In this document: positions 50,708-59,175 of the stretch, piece after piece
Position numbering within the stretch: position 1 is the first letter of the stretch
Layout of the letters: each line of letters starts with the position of its first letter
From: Rhodoferax_B ferrireducens_A
GTDB taxonomy: Bacteria; Pseudomonadota; Gammaproteobacteria; Burkholderiales; Burkholderiaceae_C
Reading direction: 5' to 3'
Length of the DNA: 64,000 bases
Assembly: GCF_031458075.1 (NCBI RefSeq)
Contig: NZ_JAVDXT010000006.1
Span: 1-64,000 of the forward strand
Position numbers and translations under genes: made by a program
The notes under the pieces: generated by a model
The model's database searches: none
What the model saw: only the letters and a program-made list of their open reading frames with translations
Told to the model about the DNA's origin: nothing

Positions 50708-51757
50708 ATGCACCCTTTGTCCCAAGCCCTGCGGCATCTTGGCCTGGCGTTCGGCTTGCTGCTGATCGCTCCCGCCAGCTTTGCGCTGGACGTGGTGGAA
50801 TCCCCGCCAGACCTGGAGATCCTCGACAAGCAGCTCAGCATCGGCGGGCGCACCCTGGCCTTGCCCGATGGCCACTGGTTGTATGCGAACCGCACGCAGT
50901 GGAACGCGGTGCTGCGCACGCCTCCGCCGCTGTCGATTTTTGCGGCCTACGCCATGGACGTGCAAAACGGCAGGATGCAAAGCGCCATCGTGCTGGAACT
51001 GCCGGTGCGCAGCGGCAATGCGCCCGATTGGCGCGCCGACGGCTGCTCGCAGCCCGGCCAGCTGTTCCGCGACGATTTCGGCAGCGACAGCAAGACGCCC
51101 GAGTGCCTGCAGGTATACCGCCGCCCCGGCCATCTGGTCGGCCAACAAACTGTGTTTTACAGCGACGTGCAGCAGTGGGTGCAGGCGCGTGGCATCAAGC
51201 TGCCCGGCCCGGTGTACGAGGTGGTCTATGCCAAGTACTCGCGCAACGACTATGGCCGGGTGCGGGTGTTTGTGCCCATGAAAGCCGTGGCCAATGACGA
51301 GGAAATCGTGGCCTGGGCCCAGAAGCTGCCCGCCACCCTGGCCGCCTTCATGGACAAGCGCGACAAGCAGGCCAAGCTGCCACCCATCCCGGCGCTGCCG
51401 ATCGAGGCCAGCGCGCCCGTGGCAGCGGTGGCTACGCGGCCCAGCTACCCGGCAACCGGCTTTGCCGCGCTCGACGACGTGGCCCGCGTGCCCGTCAACA
51501 ACGACGGCGGCCGCGAGATGTACCGCGAATTCCTGACCCGGCCATTGCCGCGGGCGTTCGTGATCTCGAACGAAACCGTGCTCTACACCGTGGGCCGCAA
51601 CCCACCCGATTTGCGCGAGCCCGGCGAGCCCACTGAGCGTGCACTGGAGCGCTGCCGCAAGGTCAGCCAGTCCCCGTGCATGCTGTATGCCGTGGACGAG
51701 CGGGTGGTGTGGATTGCGGGCCCGCAGGCCAACCCACCGGCCAAGGCTGCGCCCTGA
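50708..51757 (+). CDS. Exported protein of unknown function, paralogue 1
   Basis: A 349-residue protein with a signal peptide (about 1-26, ending ASFA). The N-terminal domain (about 27-225) starts ILDKQLSIGGRTLALPDGHW and includes PGPVYEVVYAKYSRNDYGRV. A Pro/Ala linker leads to a C-terminal domain (about 255-340) with VPVNNDGGREMYREFL, LPRAFVIS, ERALERC and CMLYAVDERVVW. The third gene in this group has both domains, the second only the C-terminal one. I do not recognise the family. Cys residues in the C-terminal domain are conserved and could form a disulfide. Confidence 0.7.
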   Translation: MHPLSQALRHLGLAFGLLLIAPASFALDVVESPPDLEILDKQLSIGGRTLALPDGHWLYANRTQWNAVLRTPPPLSIFAAYAMDVQNGRMQSAIVLELPVRSGNAPDWRADGCSQPGQLFRDDFGSDSKTPECLQVYRRPGHLVGQQTVFYSDVQQWVQARGIKLPGPVYEVVYAKYSRNDYGRVRVFVPMKAVANDEEIVAWAQKLPATLAAFMDKRDKQAKLPPIPALPIEASAPVAAVATRPSYPATGFAALDDVARVPVNNDGGREMYREFLTRPLPRAFVISNETVLYTVGRNPPDLREPGEPTERALERCRKVSQSPCMLYAVDERVVWIAGPQANPPAKAAP

Positions 51758-51872
51758 GGTTTTGAAGGCCCCGGCCGCGCCCTTGCGCGTTTGCGGCTGA
51801 GTCGGGGACCGAGCGGCATGCGGCCTGGCACAGGTTTGCATGCATGGAATAGCACGATACGAAGGGAACTGT

Positions 51873-52727
51873 GTGCTGAGAATCTTGAGCTTTTGCGGGT
51901 TGTTCACGGCGATGCTGGCAACCGTTGGGTGTGCATCGATTACCCATGAAACCAGCCACCCGATGCGGGTGGAAACATTCACGCAGGAGGGGCGGTCCGT
52001 ACTGGGCGCCGAGTGCACGTTGACCAATGATTACCCGGCCACGACAGGCAAGTCGGGTGGGGGTGTCAGTGTGCACCGGTCCAGCAAGGATTTGGATATC
52101 GTCTGTACCTCCCAGGAGCACGGCGTAGCCACCGGGCGAGCGATCTCTCGTGCCAATGCAGGGATGGCGGGTAACCTTCTGTTTGGCGGCGGCATCGGCG
52201 TCATCATTGACCACAACAAGGGCACGGCCTATACCTATCCGACCTGGATTCGCCTGGTCTTCGGCCAGATGCGCAGTTTTGACCGGCGGGATGAAAAAGA
52301 CGGCCTCGTGGTGCTGGGTACACCGTCCGATGCCGCGCCGCTGCTGGCCGACAACACCGTGCCCCCCGCCGCACCGCCTATACCGGCGGTGCGCAGCACG
52401 CCGGTGTCTGCGCCCCAGCCCGCGCAACGCGCCGCCTATATCGCAACCGGCTACGCCAAGATTGACGACGTAGATGCGATTCCGTTTCTGAACGACAACG
52501 GGCGGCAGAGTTACCGCAACTGGCTGACCAAGGGAACACCGCGTGCTTTTGCCATCTCGCCTACAGGGACTTTGGCTGCATCTTTCGGCCTCAAGCCGGT
52601 GGACGAGACATTGCCTAGCGATCCGGTGGAGCGGGCCGTGGTGGCTTGCAACCGCATCAGCAAGACCGCCTGCCGCCTGTATGCCGTGAATGGTTCGGTA
52701 GTCTGGGTGAAGGATGCGGCGCCTTGA
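51873..52727 (+). CDS. Putative lipoprotein with shared C-terminal domain, paralogue 2
   Basis: About 284 residues. A GTG start at 51873 with GAAGGGA upstream gives a short signal sequence with lipobox-like TVGC (C20); an in-frame ATG at 51840 is the alternative. The N-terminal half (SVLGAECTLTNDYPATTGKS ... GGGIGVIIDHNKGTAYTYP) resembles small bacterial outer-membrane lipoproteins. After a Pro-rich linker comes the shared domain: IPFLNDNGRQSYRNWL, TPRAFAIS, ERAVVACNR and CRLYAVNGSVVWVKD. The different front half and identical back half indicate domain shuffling. Function unknown. Confidence 0.65.
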   Translation: MLRILSFCGLFTAMLATVGCASITHETSHPMRVETFTQEGRSVLGAECTLTNDYPATTGKSGGGVSVHRSSKDLDIVCTSQEHGVATGRAISRANAGMAGNLLFGGGIGVIIDHNKGTAYTYPTWIRLVFGQMRSFDRRDEKDGLVVLGTPSDAAPLLADNTVPPAAPPIPAVRSTPVSAPQPAQRAAYIATGYAKIDDVDAIPFLNDNGRQSYRNWLTKGTPRAFAISPTGTLAASFGLKPVDETLPSDPVERAVVACNRISKTACRLYAVNGSVVWVKDAAP

Positions 52728-52780
52728 TGGCTATGCGTTCTGCCGGCCACGGTTGTTTGGAGAATATTTTGAGAGCTTCT

Positions 52781-53797
52781 ATGTACCGACCTTACCTGGC
52801 CCGTCTTGCCGTATTGGTAGGGGGCTGTGCCGCTATCGCGCAGAGCGCCCTGGCCGTCAACGCGGCCGAGGCCGTTCCGGCCATGGAATTGGCCGATCAG
52901 CAAATCCAGGTTGGCTCGCGCACCCTGCGCTTGCCCGTAGGCCAATGGAACTACATTGCCCAGACCCAGGGCGCTGTGACAGCCGGTGGCCGCAATATCG
53001 GCTCTACCTACACCGCCTATGTGATGGATGTGCAAGGTGGGGAAATGCGCAGCGGCATTGTCCTGACATTGCCATCCGGTAGTTTTCCGGCATCCAGTTG
53101 GTTGAATGAGCCATGCAAGGACGACAAAGCCTTGTTTAAGAATGATTTTGGGGGCAGTTTCTCGCAGCCCGAGTGCCTGTTGGTGTATCGGCGGAGCGGC
53201 CATTTGCTGGGTGCGGTAACGGGTATTTATGCCCAGGCGCAGCAATGGGTGAAGGCAACGTCGGTCAAACTGCCGGGGCCTGTCTATGAAGTGGTTTACA
53301 GCAAGTACGCAAACAACGACTACGGGGTGATACGGTTTTTTATTCCGGTGAACCGCGTGGCCAATGACGAGGCCATCGCCAGTTGGGCCCAGCAGCTACC
53401 CGGGCAACTGCGGCGGATTTTTGAAAACCGAGATTCTCTGGCTGCACTGTCCATGCTACCGGTTGTACCTGAAAAGGTGAAAGTGCCGCCATCCGTGGCG
53501 GTAGCGGACGGCCGCCTGCAGGACATCGATGCGATTCCTTACATCAACGACAAGGGTCGGGAGCGGTACCGGGTGTGGTTGAAGCACGCGCCACCGCGCG
53601 CTTTCGCCCTATCGCCGACTGGTTCTTATGCCTACACCAGCGGTGCGAGTCCGGCCGATGAAACCTTACCTTCGGCCCCGGCGGAGCGGGCGCTACTGCT
53701 GTGCAACCGCAACAGCAAGACGCCGTGCCAGCTGTATGCCGTGGACAAGGCCGTGGTCTGGGTGAAGGACGGTAGCCCGGTGGCCGGAACGCCGTAA
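52781..53797 (+). CDS. Exported protein of unknown function, paralogue 3
   Basis: A 338-residue protein; start at 52781 (MYRPYLARLA) chosen because it gives a signal peptide (about 1-28) and a GAGAG upstream, though other in-frame ATGs lie 5' of it. N-terminal domain LADQQIQVGSRTLRLPVGQW with PGPVYEVVYSKYANNDYGVI mirrors paralogue 1; the C-terminal domain IPYINDKGRERYRVWL, PPRAFALS, ERALLLCNR, CQLYAVDKAVVWVKD mirrors paralogues 1 and 2. Its C-terminal domain is closer to paralogue 2 than to 1. Confidence 0.68.
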   Translation: MYRPYLARLAVLVGGCAAIAQSALAVNAAEAVPAMELADQQIQVGSRTLRLPVGQWNYIAQTQGAVTAGGRNIGSTYTAYVMDVQGGEMRSGIVLTLPSGSFPASSWLNEPCKDDKALFKNDFGGSFSQPECLLVYRRSGHLLGAVTGIYAQAQQWVKATSVKLPGPVYEVVYSKYANNDYGVIRFFIPVNRVANDEAIASWAQQLPGQLRRIFENRDSLAALSMLPVVPEKVKVPPSVAVADGRLQDIDAIPYINDKGRERYRVWLKHAPPRAFALSPTGSYAYTSGASPADETLPSAPAERALLLCNRNSKTPCQLYAVDKAVVWVKDGSPVAGTP

Positions 53798-53802
53798 ATG
53801 CC

Positions 53803-54456
53803 ATGAACAGCGTGACCGCATGGCTGCATACGCAGATCCAAAGCAGCACCTATCTGGACCTGCCCACGTTGCTGGCCCTGGCCGCCGCCCTCGGTTGGGC
53901 CAGCGGCATACGTCTGTACGCCGTGGTGTTCGCCACTGGCACGGCGGGTGTGTTGGGGTGGTTGCCTTTGCCGCCTGGACTGCAGCTGCTGCAGCACCCG
54001 GCGATGCTGGCGGCCAGCGGGGCCATGCTGTTCGTCGAGTTTTTTGCCGACAAGATTCCGGGGCTGGACAGCCTGTGGGATGCGCTGCATGCCGTCATCC
54101 GCATCCCCGCCGGTGCTGCGCTGGCCGCCGGGGTCTTCGGCGCTGATAACGCCACCATAGGGGCGGTGGCGGCCTTGCTCGGCGGCTCGCTGGCGGCGAC
54201 TTCGTTCGCCACCAAGGCGGTAACGCGGGCGGCGGCGAACACCTCGCCCGAGCCGTTTTCCAACATCGGCCTGAGCCTGCTGGAAGACGGCCTGACCTTG
54301 GGCGCGCTGTGGCTGGCCACGCACTACCCGGTCGCCTTTGGCATCAGCCTGTGTGTGGTGCTGGCCATCAGCGTGTGGCTGCTGGTGGTGTTGTGGCGGT
54401 TTTTGATGGCGCTGGTCCGGCGCGTACGGGCCTGGTTTGGAGTTAACTATGTTTGA
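53803..54456 (+). CDS. DUF4126 membrane protein
   Basis: A 217-residue integral membrane protein with about five hydrophobic segments, the ASGIRLYAVVFATG motif and FFADKIPGLDSLWDALHAV, both typical of DUF4126. No molecular function is known to me. It begins 5 bp after the third paralogue. Its last codons (NYV-stop) overlap the start of the duplicated liuD fragment. Confidence 0.8.
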   Translation: MNSVTAWLHTQIQSSTYLDLPTLLALAAALGWASGIRLYAVVFATGTAGVLGWLPLPPGLQLLQHPAMLAASGAMLFVEFFADKIPGLDSLWDALHAVIRIPAGAALAAGVFGADNATIGAVAALLGGSLAATSFATKAVTRAAANTSPEPFSNIGLSLLEDGLTLGALWLATHYPVAFGISLCVVLAISVWLLVVLWRFLMALVRRVRAWFGVNYV

Positions 54457-54574
54457 AAAAATCCTGATCGCCAACCGCGGTGACCAGCGGCTCCGCCGCG
54501 CAGCAGCGAAGCTACATTGCCTGGCACACGTAGTGTGTGCAGACGATCTCACCGCGAAGGAAGCCCATGTTTGA
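54449..54574 (+). other. Duplicated liuD 5' end forming a 41-codon mini-ORF
   Basis: The first 35 bp (54449-54483, MFEKILIANRG) repeat the start of liuD (54567-54601) with two mismatches. The rest (DQRLRRAAAKLHCLAHVVCA ...) is unrelated and probably inserted. The frame stops at TGA 54572-54574, overlapping the real liuD ATG, which would allow translational coupling. Confidence 0.65.
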
Positions 54575-56564
54575 CAAAATCCTGATCGCTAACCGCGGTG
54601 AGATCGCCTGCCGTGTGGCGGCAACCTGCGCGCGGCTGGCCATCAAAACCGTGGCCGTGTATTCCGACGCCGATGCCCAGGCCGCCCACGTCGGCGCCTG
54701 CGACGAGGCCGTGCATATCGGCGGCAGCGCACCCAAGGACAGTTATCTGCTTGGCGAGCGCATCATCCAGGCGGCGCTGCATACCGGGGCGCAGGCCATC
54801 CACCCCGGCTACGGCTTCCTCAGCGAGAACGCCGGCTTTGCCCAGGCCTGTGCCGATGCCGGCCTGGTCTTCATCGGTCCGCCGGCTGCCGCCATCCAGG
54901 CCATGGGCTTGAAGGCCGAATCCAAGCAGCTGATGGCGCGCGCCGGCGTGCCCCTGGTGCCCGGCTACCACGGCGCCGACCAGGACCCGGCGCTGCTGCA
55001 GCGCGAGGCCGATGCCATCGGCTACCCGGTGCTGATCAAGGCCAGCGCCGGTGGTGGCGGCAAGGGCATGCGGGTGGTCGACAGCGCGCCGGACTTTGCC
55101 GCAGCCCTGGCCAGCTGCCAGCGCGAGGCCAGCAGCAGCTTTGGCAACACCGCCGTGCTGGTGGAGAAATACGTGCAGCGCCCCCGGCATATCGAGGTGC
55201 AGGTCTTTGGCGACAGCCATGGCAATGTGGTGCATTTGTTCGAACGCGATTGCTCGGTGCAGCGCCGGCACCAGAAGGTGCTGGAAGAAGCACCAGCGCC
55301 CGGCATGAGTGAAGCCTTGCGCCAGCAGATGGGCGCGGCGGCCGTGGCGGCAGCCCGCGCCGTGCATTACGTGGGTGCGGGCACGGTGGAGTTCATTGTC
55401 GAGCAGCAGGCCGACGGGAAGATGGACTTCTTCTTCATGGAAATGAATACCCGGCTGCAGGTCGAACACCCGGTGACCGAGGCCATCACCGGGCTCGACC
55501 TGGTGGAGTGGCAGTTGCGCGTGGCGGCGGGCGAGCCCTTGCCGCTGGCGCAGAGCGACCTGCAGATCAGCGGCCACGCCATCGAGGCCCGCATCTGCGC
55601 CGAGACGCCCGACCAGCAGTTCCTGCCGGCCACCGGCAGCTTGCAGGTGTTCGCGCTGCCCGCGCATGTGGCGTTCACCCGCGGCGCGGTGCGGGTGGAT
55701 ACCGGCGTGCGCGCGGGCGATGCGGTGTCGCCGTTTTACGACCCGATGCTGGCCAAGCTCATCGTCCACGGCGCCACCCGCGCCCAGGCGCTGGCGCGCA
55801 TGGACCAGGCCTTGTCGCAGCTGCATGCGGTGGGCGTGGCGACCAATGTGCAGTTCCTGCGCCATGTGCTGCAGAGCCCGTCGTTCGCCCAGGCGCAGCT
55901 GGACACGGCGCTGATCAGTCGCGAGTCGGCCGTGCTGTTCCAGCAGGAGCGTGTCGGCCTGCCGCTGGCGGTGGCGGCCTGCGTGGCGCAGACCCTGCGG
56001 GCCGAGGCGGCGTTGCAAACCGCCGACCCGTTCAGCCGCCGCGATGGCTGGCGCGCCTATGGCGAGCTGCTGCGCGGGTTTGCTTTTGAGTTCCATGGCG
56101 AGGCGGTGGAGGCCAGCTTGCGCTACCTGCACGACGGCCTGCTGCATCTGACGGTGGGCGACACGGCGGGGCCGCTGCAGTGGGACGCCAGTGCCGACGG
56201 CATGGTGCTGCAGTTCGCCGGCCAGCGCCAGACCGTGCATTTTTATCAGAATGGGCCGGTGGCGCATATCCATACTGCGCAAGGTGCTACACAAATCATA
56301 GTGGTTGACCGCTTCGCCCAGGCCACGGCGGTGCACGCCACGGCCGGGCGTCTGACGGCGCCCATGCCGGGCCGGCTGGTGGCGTTTGCGGTGCAGGTGG
56401 GCGCCACTGTCACCCAGGGCCAGCCGCTGGCGGTGATGGAGGCCATGAAGATGGAGCACACGATTGCCGCGCCCGGCGACGGCGTCGTCGCCGAGCTGCT
56501 GTTCGCCCCGGGCGACCAAGTGGCCGAGGGCGCCGAGCTGTTACGTCTGGAAGCCAATGCCTGA
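54567..56564 (+). CDS. liuD: Methylcrotonyl-CoA carboxylase biotin-carboxylase (alpha) subunit
   Basis: A 665-residue multidomain subunit: biotin carboxylase with IANRGEIACRV, KASAGGGGKGMRV and EMNTRLQVEHPVTE, a BT linker domain, and a C-terminal biotinyl domain with K628 in VMEAMKMEHTI. It carboxylates biotin for LiuB. Start ATG at 54567 with AAGG upstream. Residues about 558-578 in the BT domain (HFYQNGPVAHIHTAQGATQI) are encoded by a degenerate family A repeat. The duplicated 5' end upstream may affect translation. Confidence 0.92.
   Translation: MFDKILIANRGEIACRVAATCARLAIKTVAVYSDADAQAAHVGACDEAVHIGGSAPKDSYLLGERIIQAALHTGAQAIHPGYGFLSENAGFAQACADAGLVFIGPPAAAIQAMGLKAESKQLMARAGVPLVPGYHGADQDPALLQREADAIGYPVLIKASAGGGGKGMRVVDSAPDFAAALASCQREASSSFGNTAVLVEKYVQRPRHIEVQVFGDSHGNVVHLFERDCSVQRRHQKVLEEAPAPGMSEALRQQMGAAAVAAARAVHYVGAGTVEFIVEQQADGKMDFFFMEMNTRLQVEHPVTEAITGLDLVEWQLRVAAGEPLPLAQSDLQISGHAIEARICAETPDQQFLPATGSLQVFALPAHVAFTRGAVRVDTGVRAGDAVSPFYDPMLAKLIVHGATRAQALARMDQALSQLHAVGVATNVQFLRHVLQSPSFAQAQLDTALISRESAVLFQQERVGLPLAVAACVAQTLRAEAALQTADPFSRRDGWRAYGELLRGFAFEFHGEAVEASLRYLHDGLLHLTVGDTAGPLQWDASADGMVLQFAGQRQTVHFYQNGPVAHIHTAQGATQIIVVDRFAQATAVHATAGRLTAPMPGRLVAFAVQVGATVTQGQPLAVMEAMKMEHTIAAPGDGVVAELLFAPGDQVAEGAELLRLEANA
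56240..56301. repeat. Degenerate family A repeat, copy 10, in frame in liuD
   Basis: On the minus strand CTATGATTTGTGTAGCACC, TTGCGCAGTATGGATATGCG and ATTCTGATAAA line up block by block with the reference copy at 38661-38724. Similarity is partial, so chance is not excluded. Confidence 0.45.
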
Positions 56565-56621
56565 GCGCTGGCGCGGCGCACTGCGGACACAATAGAAAGA
56601 CCTGAAACAAGAGGACATCGG

Positions 56622-57542
56622 ATGCGGATCGCGTTGTACGGGGCGGATGGCCCCGCGGAATTCTGGACAGACGGTTTGCGCGCCCTATGGCCGCAGGCCG
56701 AGGTAGCGCACTGGGTGCCGGGCAGCCCGCCGGCCGATTACGCGGTGGTATGGGCGCCGCCGCAGGCTTTCTTCGACGAGCAGCCGGGCCTGAAAGCCGT
56801 GTTCAACCTGGGTGCGGGCGTCGACGCCTTGCTCAAGCTGCGCATTCCGCCGCAAACCCAGCTGGTGCGGCTGGACGACGCCGGCATGGCGGTGCAGATG
56901 GCCGAGTACGTGTGCCATGCGCTGATCCGGCATTTCCGGGCGCTGGACGCCTATGCGGCCGACACCCACGCGGGCCGCTGGACGCAACGGCCTACGCGGG
57001 CGCGGGCCGATTTTCCGGTCGGCATTCTGGGCGCGGGCGTGCTCGGGCAGCGGGTGGCGCAGGCGCTACGCGGCTTCGACTTTCCGGTCAATGTCTGGAG
57101 CCGCCAGCCCAAGCAGCTGGATGGCGTGCGCGGCTTTGCGGGCGCTGCGCAGCTGGACGACTTTCTGGCCGCATCCAAGGGCCTGGTGTGCCTGCTGCCG
57201 CTGACCGTGGATACCGAGAACATCCTGAACCGGCGCAGCCTGTCACGGCTGCAGCCCGGCGGCTATGTGGTCAACGTGGCGCGCGGCGCGCATCTGGTAG
57301 AGGCCGACCTGCTGGCGCTGCTGGACAGCGGCCATCTGGCCGGCGCCACGCTGGACGTGTTCCGCAACGAGCCGCTGCCGGCCGCACACCCGTTCTGGGC
57401 GCACCCCAAGATCAGCATCACCCCGCATACCTCGGCCCGCACGCTGCGCGAAGAAAGCCTGGTGCAGATCGCCGGCAAGCTGCAAGCGCTGCTGCAAGGC
57501 CTGCCGGTGGCGGGCATGGTGGAACGCGAAAGAGGTTACTGA
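56622..57542 (+). CDS. ghrA: Glyoxylate/hydroxypyruvate reductase A-like dehydrogenase
   Basis: A 306-residue D-2-hydroxyacid dehydrogenase of the GhrA group. NAD(P)-binding GAGVLGQRVA lies in the middle; the catalytic arginine is in VNVARGAHLV, glutamate in DVFRNEPLP and histidine in ITPHTSA. It reduces glyoxylate or hydroxypyruvate. It sits between liuD and liuE with no gap to liuE, so it is co-transcribed, though no leucine-pathway role is known. Confidence 0.87.
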   Translation: MRIALYGADGPAEFWTDGLRALWPQAEVAHWVPGSPPADYAVVWAPPQAFFDEQPGLKAVFNLGAGVDALLKLRIPPQTQLVRLDDAGMAVQMAEYVCHALIRHFRALDAYAADTHAGRWTQRPTRARADFPVGILGAGVLGQRVAQALRGFDFPVNVWSRQPKQLDGVRGFAGAAQLDDFLAASKGLVCLLPLTVDTENILNRRSLSRLQPGGYVVNVARGAHLVEADLLALLDSGHLAGATLDVFRNEPLPAAHPFWAHPKISITPHTSARTLREESLVQIAGKLQALLQGLPVAGMVERERGY

Positions 57543-58451
57543 ATGCCATTGCCCTCCAGAGTCAAACTTGTCGATGTCGGTCCGCGCGACGGCCTGCAGA
57601 ACGAAAAGCAGATGGTGCCCGCTGCCGTCAAGATCGAGCTGGTGCAGCGCCTGCAGAACGCCGGCCTGAAGGAGATCGAAGTCACCAGCTTTGTGTCGCC
57701 CAAATGGGTGCCGCAGATGGCCGACAACGCCGAGGTGATGGCCGGCATTGCGCGCCAACCCGGCGTGCGCTATTCGGTGCTGGTGCCGAACCAGCAGGGC
57801 TTCGAGGCGGCGCAGAAGACGCAGCCCGACGAGATCGTGGTCTTCGCTGCGGCCAGCGAGGCCTTCAGCCAGCGCAACATCAATTGCAGCATCGCCGAAA
57901 GCATTGAACGCTTCCGCCCGGTGGTAGCAGCGGCACGCGCGCAGAATATGTATGTGCGCGGCGCCATCTCCTGCGCTGTGGGCTGCCCGTACGAGGGTGA
58001 GATTGCACCCGAGCGCGTGGCCCAGGTGGCGCGGCTGATGCGCGAGATCGGCGTGCAGCATGTGGGCGTGGCCGACACCATAGGCGTGGGCACGCCGCTG
58101 AAGGTGCAGCGTGCGCTGGAGGCGGCCTTGCAGCATTACGGCTTGGACGAGATTTCCGGCCATTTCCATGACACCTATGGCCAGGCGCTGGCGAATACGT
58201 TGGCGGCGCTGCAGCTGGGGGTGTGGCAGTTCGACGCCTCGGTGGCCGGCCTCGGCGGCTGCCCGTATGCCAAGGGCGCGACCGGCAATGTGGCGACCGA
58301 AGACGTGGTCTACCTGCTGCACGGCATGGGCATAGACACGGGCATCGACCTGGAGCTGCTGGTCGATGCGGGCCAGTTCATCAGCGACTATCTGGGTAGA
58401 AAATCCAACTCCCGCGCCGCCACGGCGCTCTGGACCAAGAGGTTGAACTGA
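57543..58451 (+). CDS. liuE: Hydroxymethylglutaryl-CoA lyase
   Basis: A 302-residue TIM-barrel lyase that splits HMG-CoA to acetyl-CoA and acetoacetate, the last step of leucine breakdown. The VDVGPRDGLQNEK start, the metal-binding HFHDTYGQALAN stretch, and the signature GLGGCPYAKGATGNVATEDV with catalytic cysteine are all intact. Begins directly after the ghrA stop codon and overlaps the next start by 1 bp. The LiuC hydratase is not in the window. Confidence 0.94.
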   Translation: MPLPSRVKLVDVGPRDGLQNEKQMVPAAVKIELVQRLQNAGLKEIEVTSFVSPKWVPQMADNAEVMAGIARQPGVRYSVLVPNQQGFEAAQKTQPDEIVVFAAASEAFSQRNINCSIAESIERFRPVVAAARAQNMYVRGAISCAVGCPYEGEIAPERVAQVARLMREIGVQHVGVADTIGVGTPLKVQRALEAALQHYGLDEISGHFHDTYGQALANTLAALQLGVWQFDASVAGLGGCPYAKGATGNVATEDVVYLLHGMGIDTGIDLELLVDAGQFISDYLGRKSNSRAATALWTKRLN

Positions 58452-58951
58452 TGTGTGGAGCTGAACTGAAATCGCTGCCCGAAAGCGTGCAGCGCGTGGT
58501 GGCGGCATTGCAGGCCAGCGGCCATGCGCAGCTGCCGCGCATGCTGGAAGACGCGGCGCGCACGGCCCAGCAGGCGGCCGATGCGCTGGGCATCGTGGTC
58601 GGGCAGATTGCCAAGAGCATCATCTTTCGCCGCCTGTCGGACGACGCGGCGGTGCTGGTCGTCACTTCGGGCGACCGGCGTGTCGACGAGCACAAGGTGG
58701 CGGCCTTGGTCGGCCCGGTGGGGCGGGCGGATGCGGCCTTCGTCAAGGCCCGCACCGGCTTCACCATTGGCGGCGTGGCACCGGTGGCGCATGTGTATCC
58801 GCCGGTGACCCTGATCGACCGCGAGCTGTTCCGCTTTGCCGAGATATGGGCCGCGGCCGGCCATCCGCATGCGGTGTTCGCGCTGGCGCCGCAGGACCTG
58901 GAGCGGCTCACCGGTGCGCCGGTGGCCGACGTGGTGCTGGCTGCAGCTTGA
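58451..58951 (+). CDS. YbaK/EbsC-family aminoacyl-tRNA deacylase-like protein
   Basis: A 166-residue YbaK/ProRS-insertion-like domain. Conserved features include GQIAKSIIFR, with the expected lysine, the GDRRVDEHKVAAL stretch and the GxxP-type loop GGVAPVAHVYP. The family removes mis-attached amino acids from tRNA in trans, mainly Cys- or Ala-tRNA(Pro). Last strong member of the liu operon, translationally coupled to liuE. Confidence 0.83.
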   Translation: MCGAELKSLPESVQRVVAALQASGHAQLPRMLEDAARTAQQAADALGIVVGQIAKSIIFRRLSDDAAVLVVTSGDRRVDEHKVAALVGPVGRADAAFVKARTGFTIGGVAPVAHVYPPVTLIDRELFRFAEIWAAAGHPHAVFALAPQDLERLTGAPVADVVLAAA

Positions 58952-58954
58952 ATA

Positions 58955-59010
58955 CTATGGATTTGATAGCTGCTGGCGCAGGTGCAGAAAGTGCCAGCAG
59001 CCTGAATGAT
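58955..59010. repeat. Family A repeat copy 11, forming a gene start
   Basis: CTATGGATTTGATAGCTGC, then perfect arms GCTGCTGGC (58969-58977) and GCCAGCAGC (58993-59001). The ATG of the DUF1289 gene lies in its first bases. Confidence 0.7.
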
Positions 59011-59175
59011 GCCGAAGTGGCGTCGCCCTGCGTGCGGGTCTGCAAGATGGATGCAGCCGGCGTGTTCTGCACTGGCTGCTGGCGTACGCTGGACGAGATT
59101 GCGGCCTGGGGCCGTATGGACGCGCCCGCGAAGCGGGCGGTCTGGGAGGTCATCGCCGAACGTGCTTTGGCTTAG
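58957..59175 (+). CDS. DUF1289 small protein with repeat-derived N-terminus
   Basis: A 72-residue protein. The back half, SPCVRVCKMD then GVFCTGCWRTLDEI, is the cysteine-rich DUF1289 (Fe-S or zinc-binding-like) domain, with C-X3-C and C-X2-C. The first 17 residues, MDLIAAGAGAESASSLN, are translated from the family A repeat; no other start exists between it and the domain, so the repeat supplies the start codon. It ends overlapping the end of actP on the other strand by 4 bp. Confidence 0.75.
   Translation: MDLIAAGAGAESASSLNDAEVASPCVRVCKMDAAGVFCTGCWRTLDEIAAWGRMDAPAKRAVWEVIAERALA

Noticed and set aside
54549..56519. 656-codon minus-strand open frame
   Set aside because: Antisense to liuD; composition is typical of shadow frames in GC-rich DNA.
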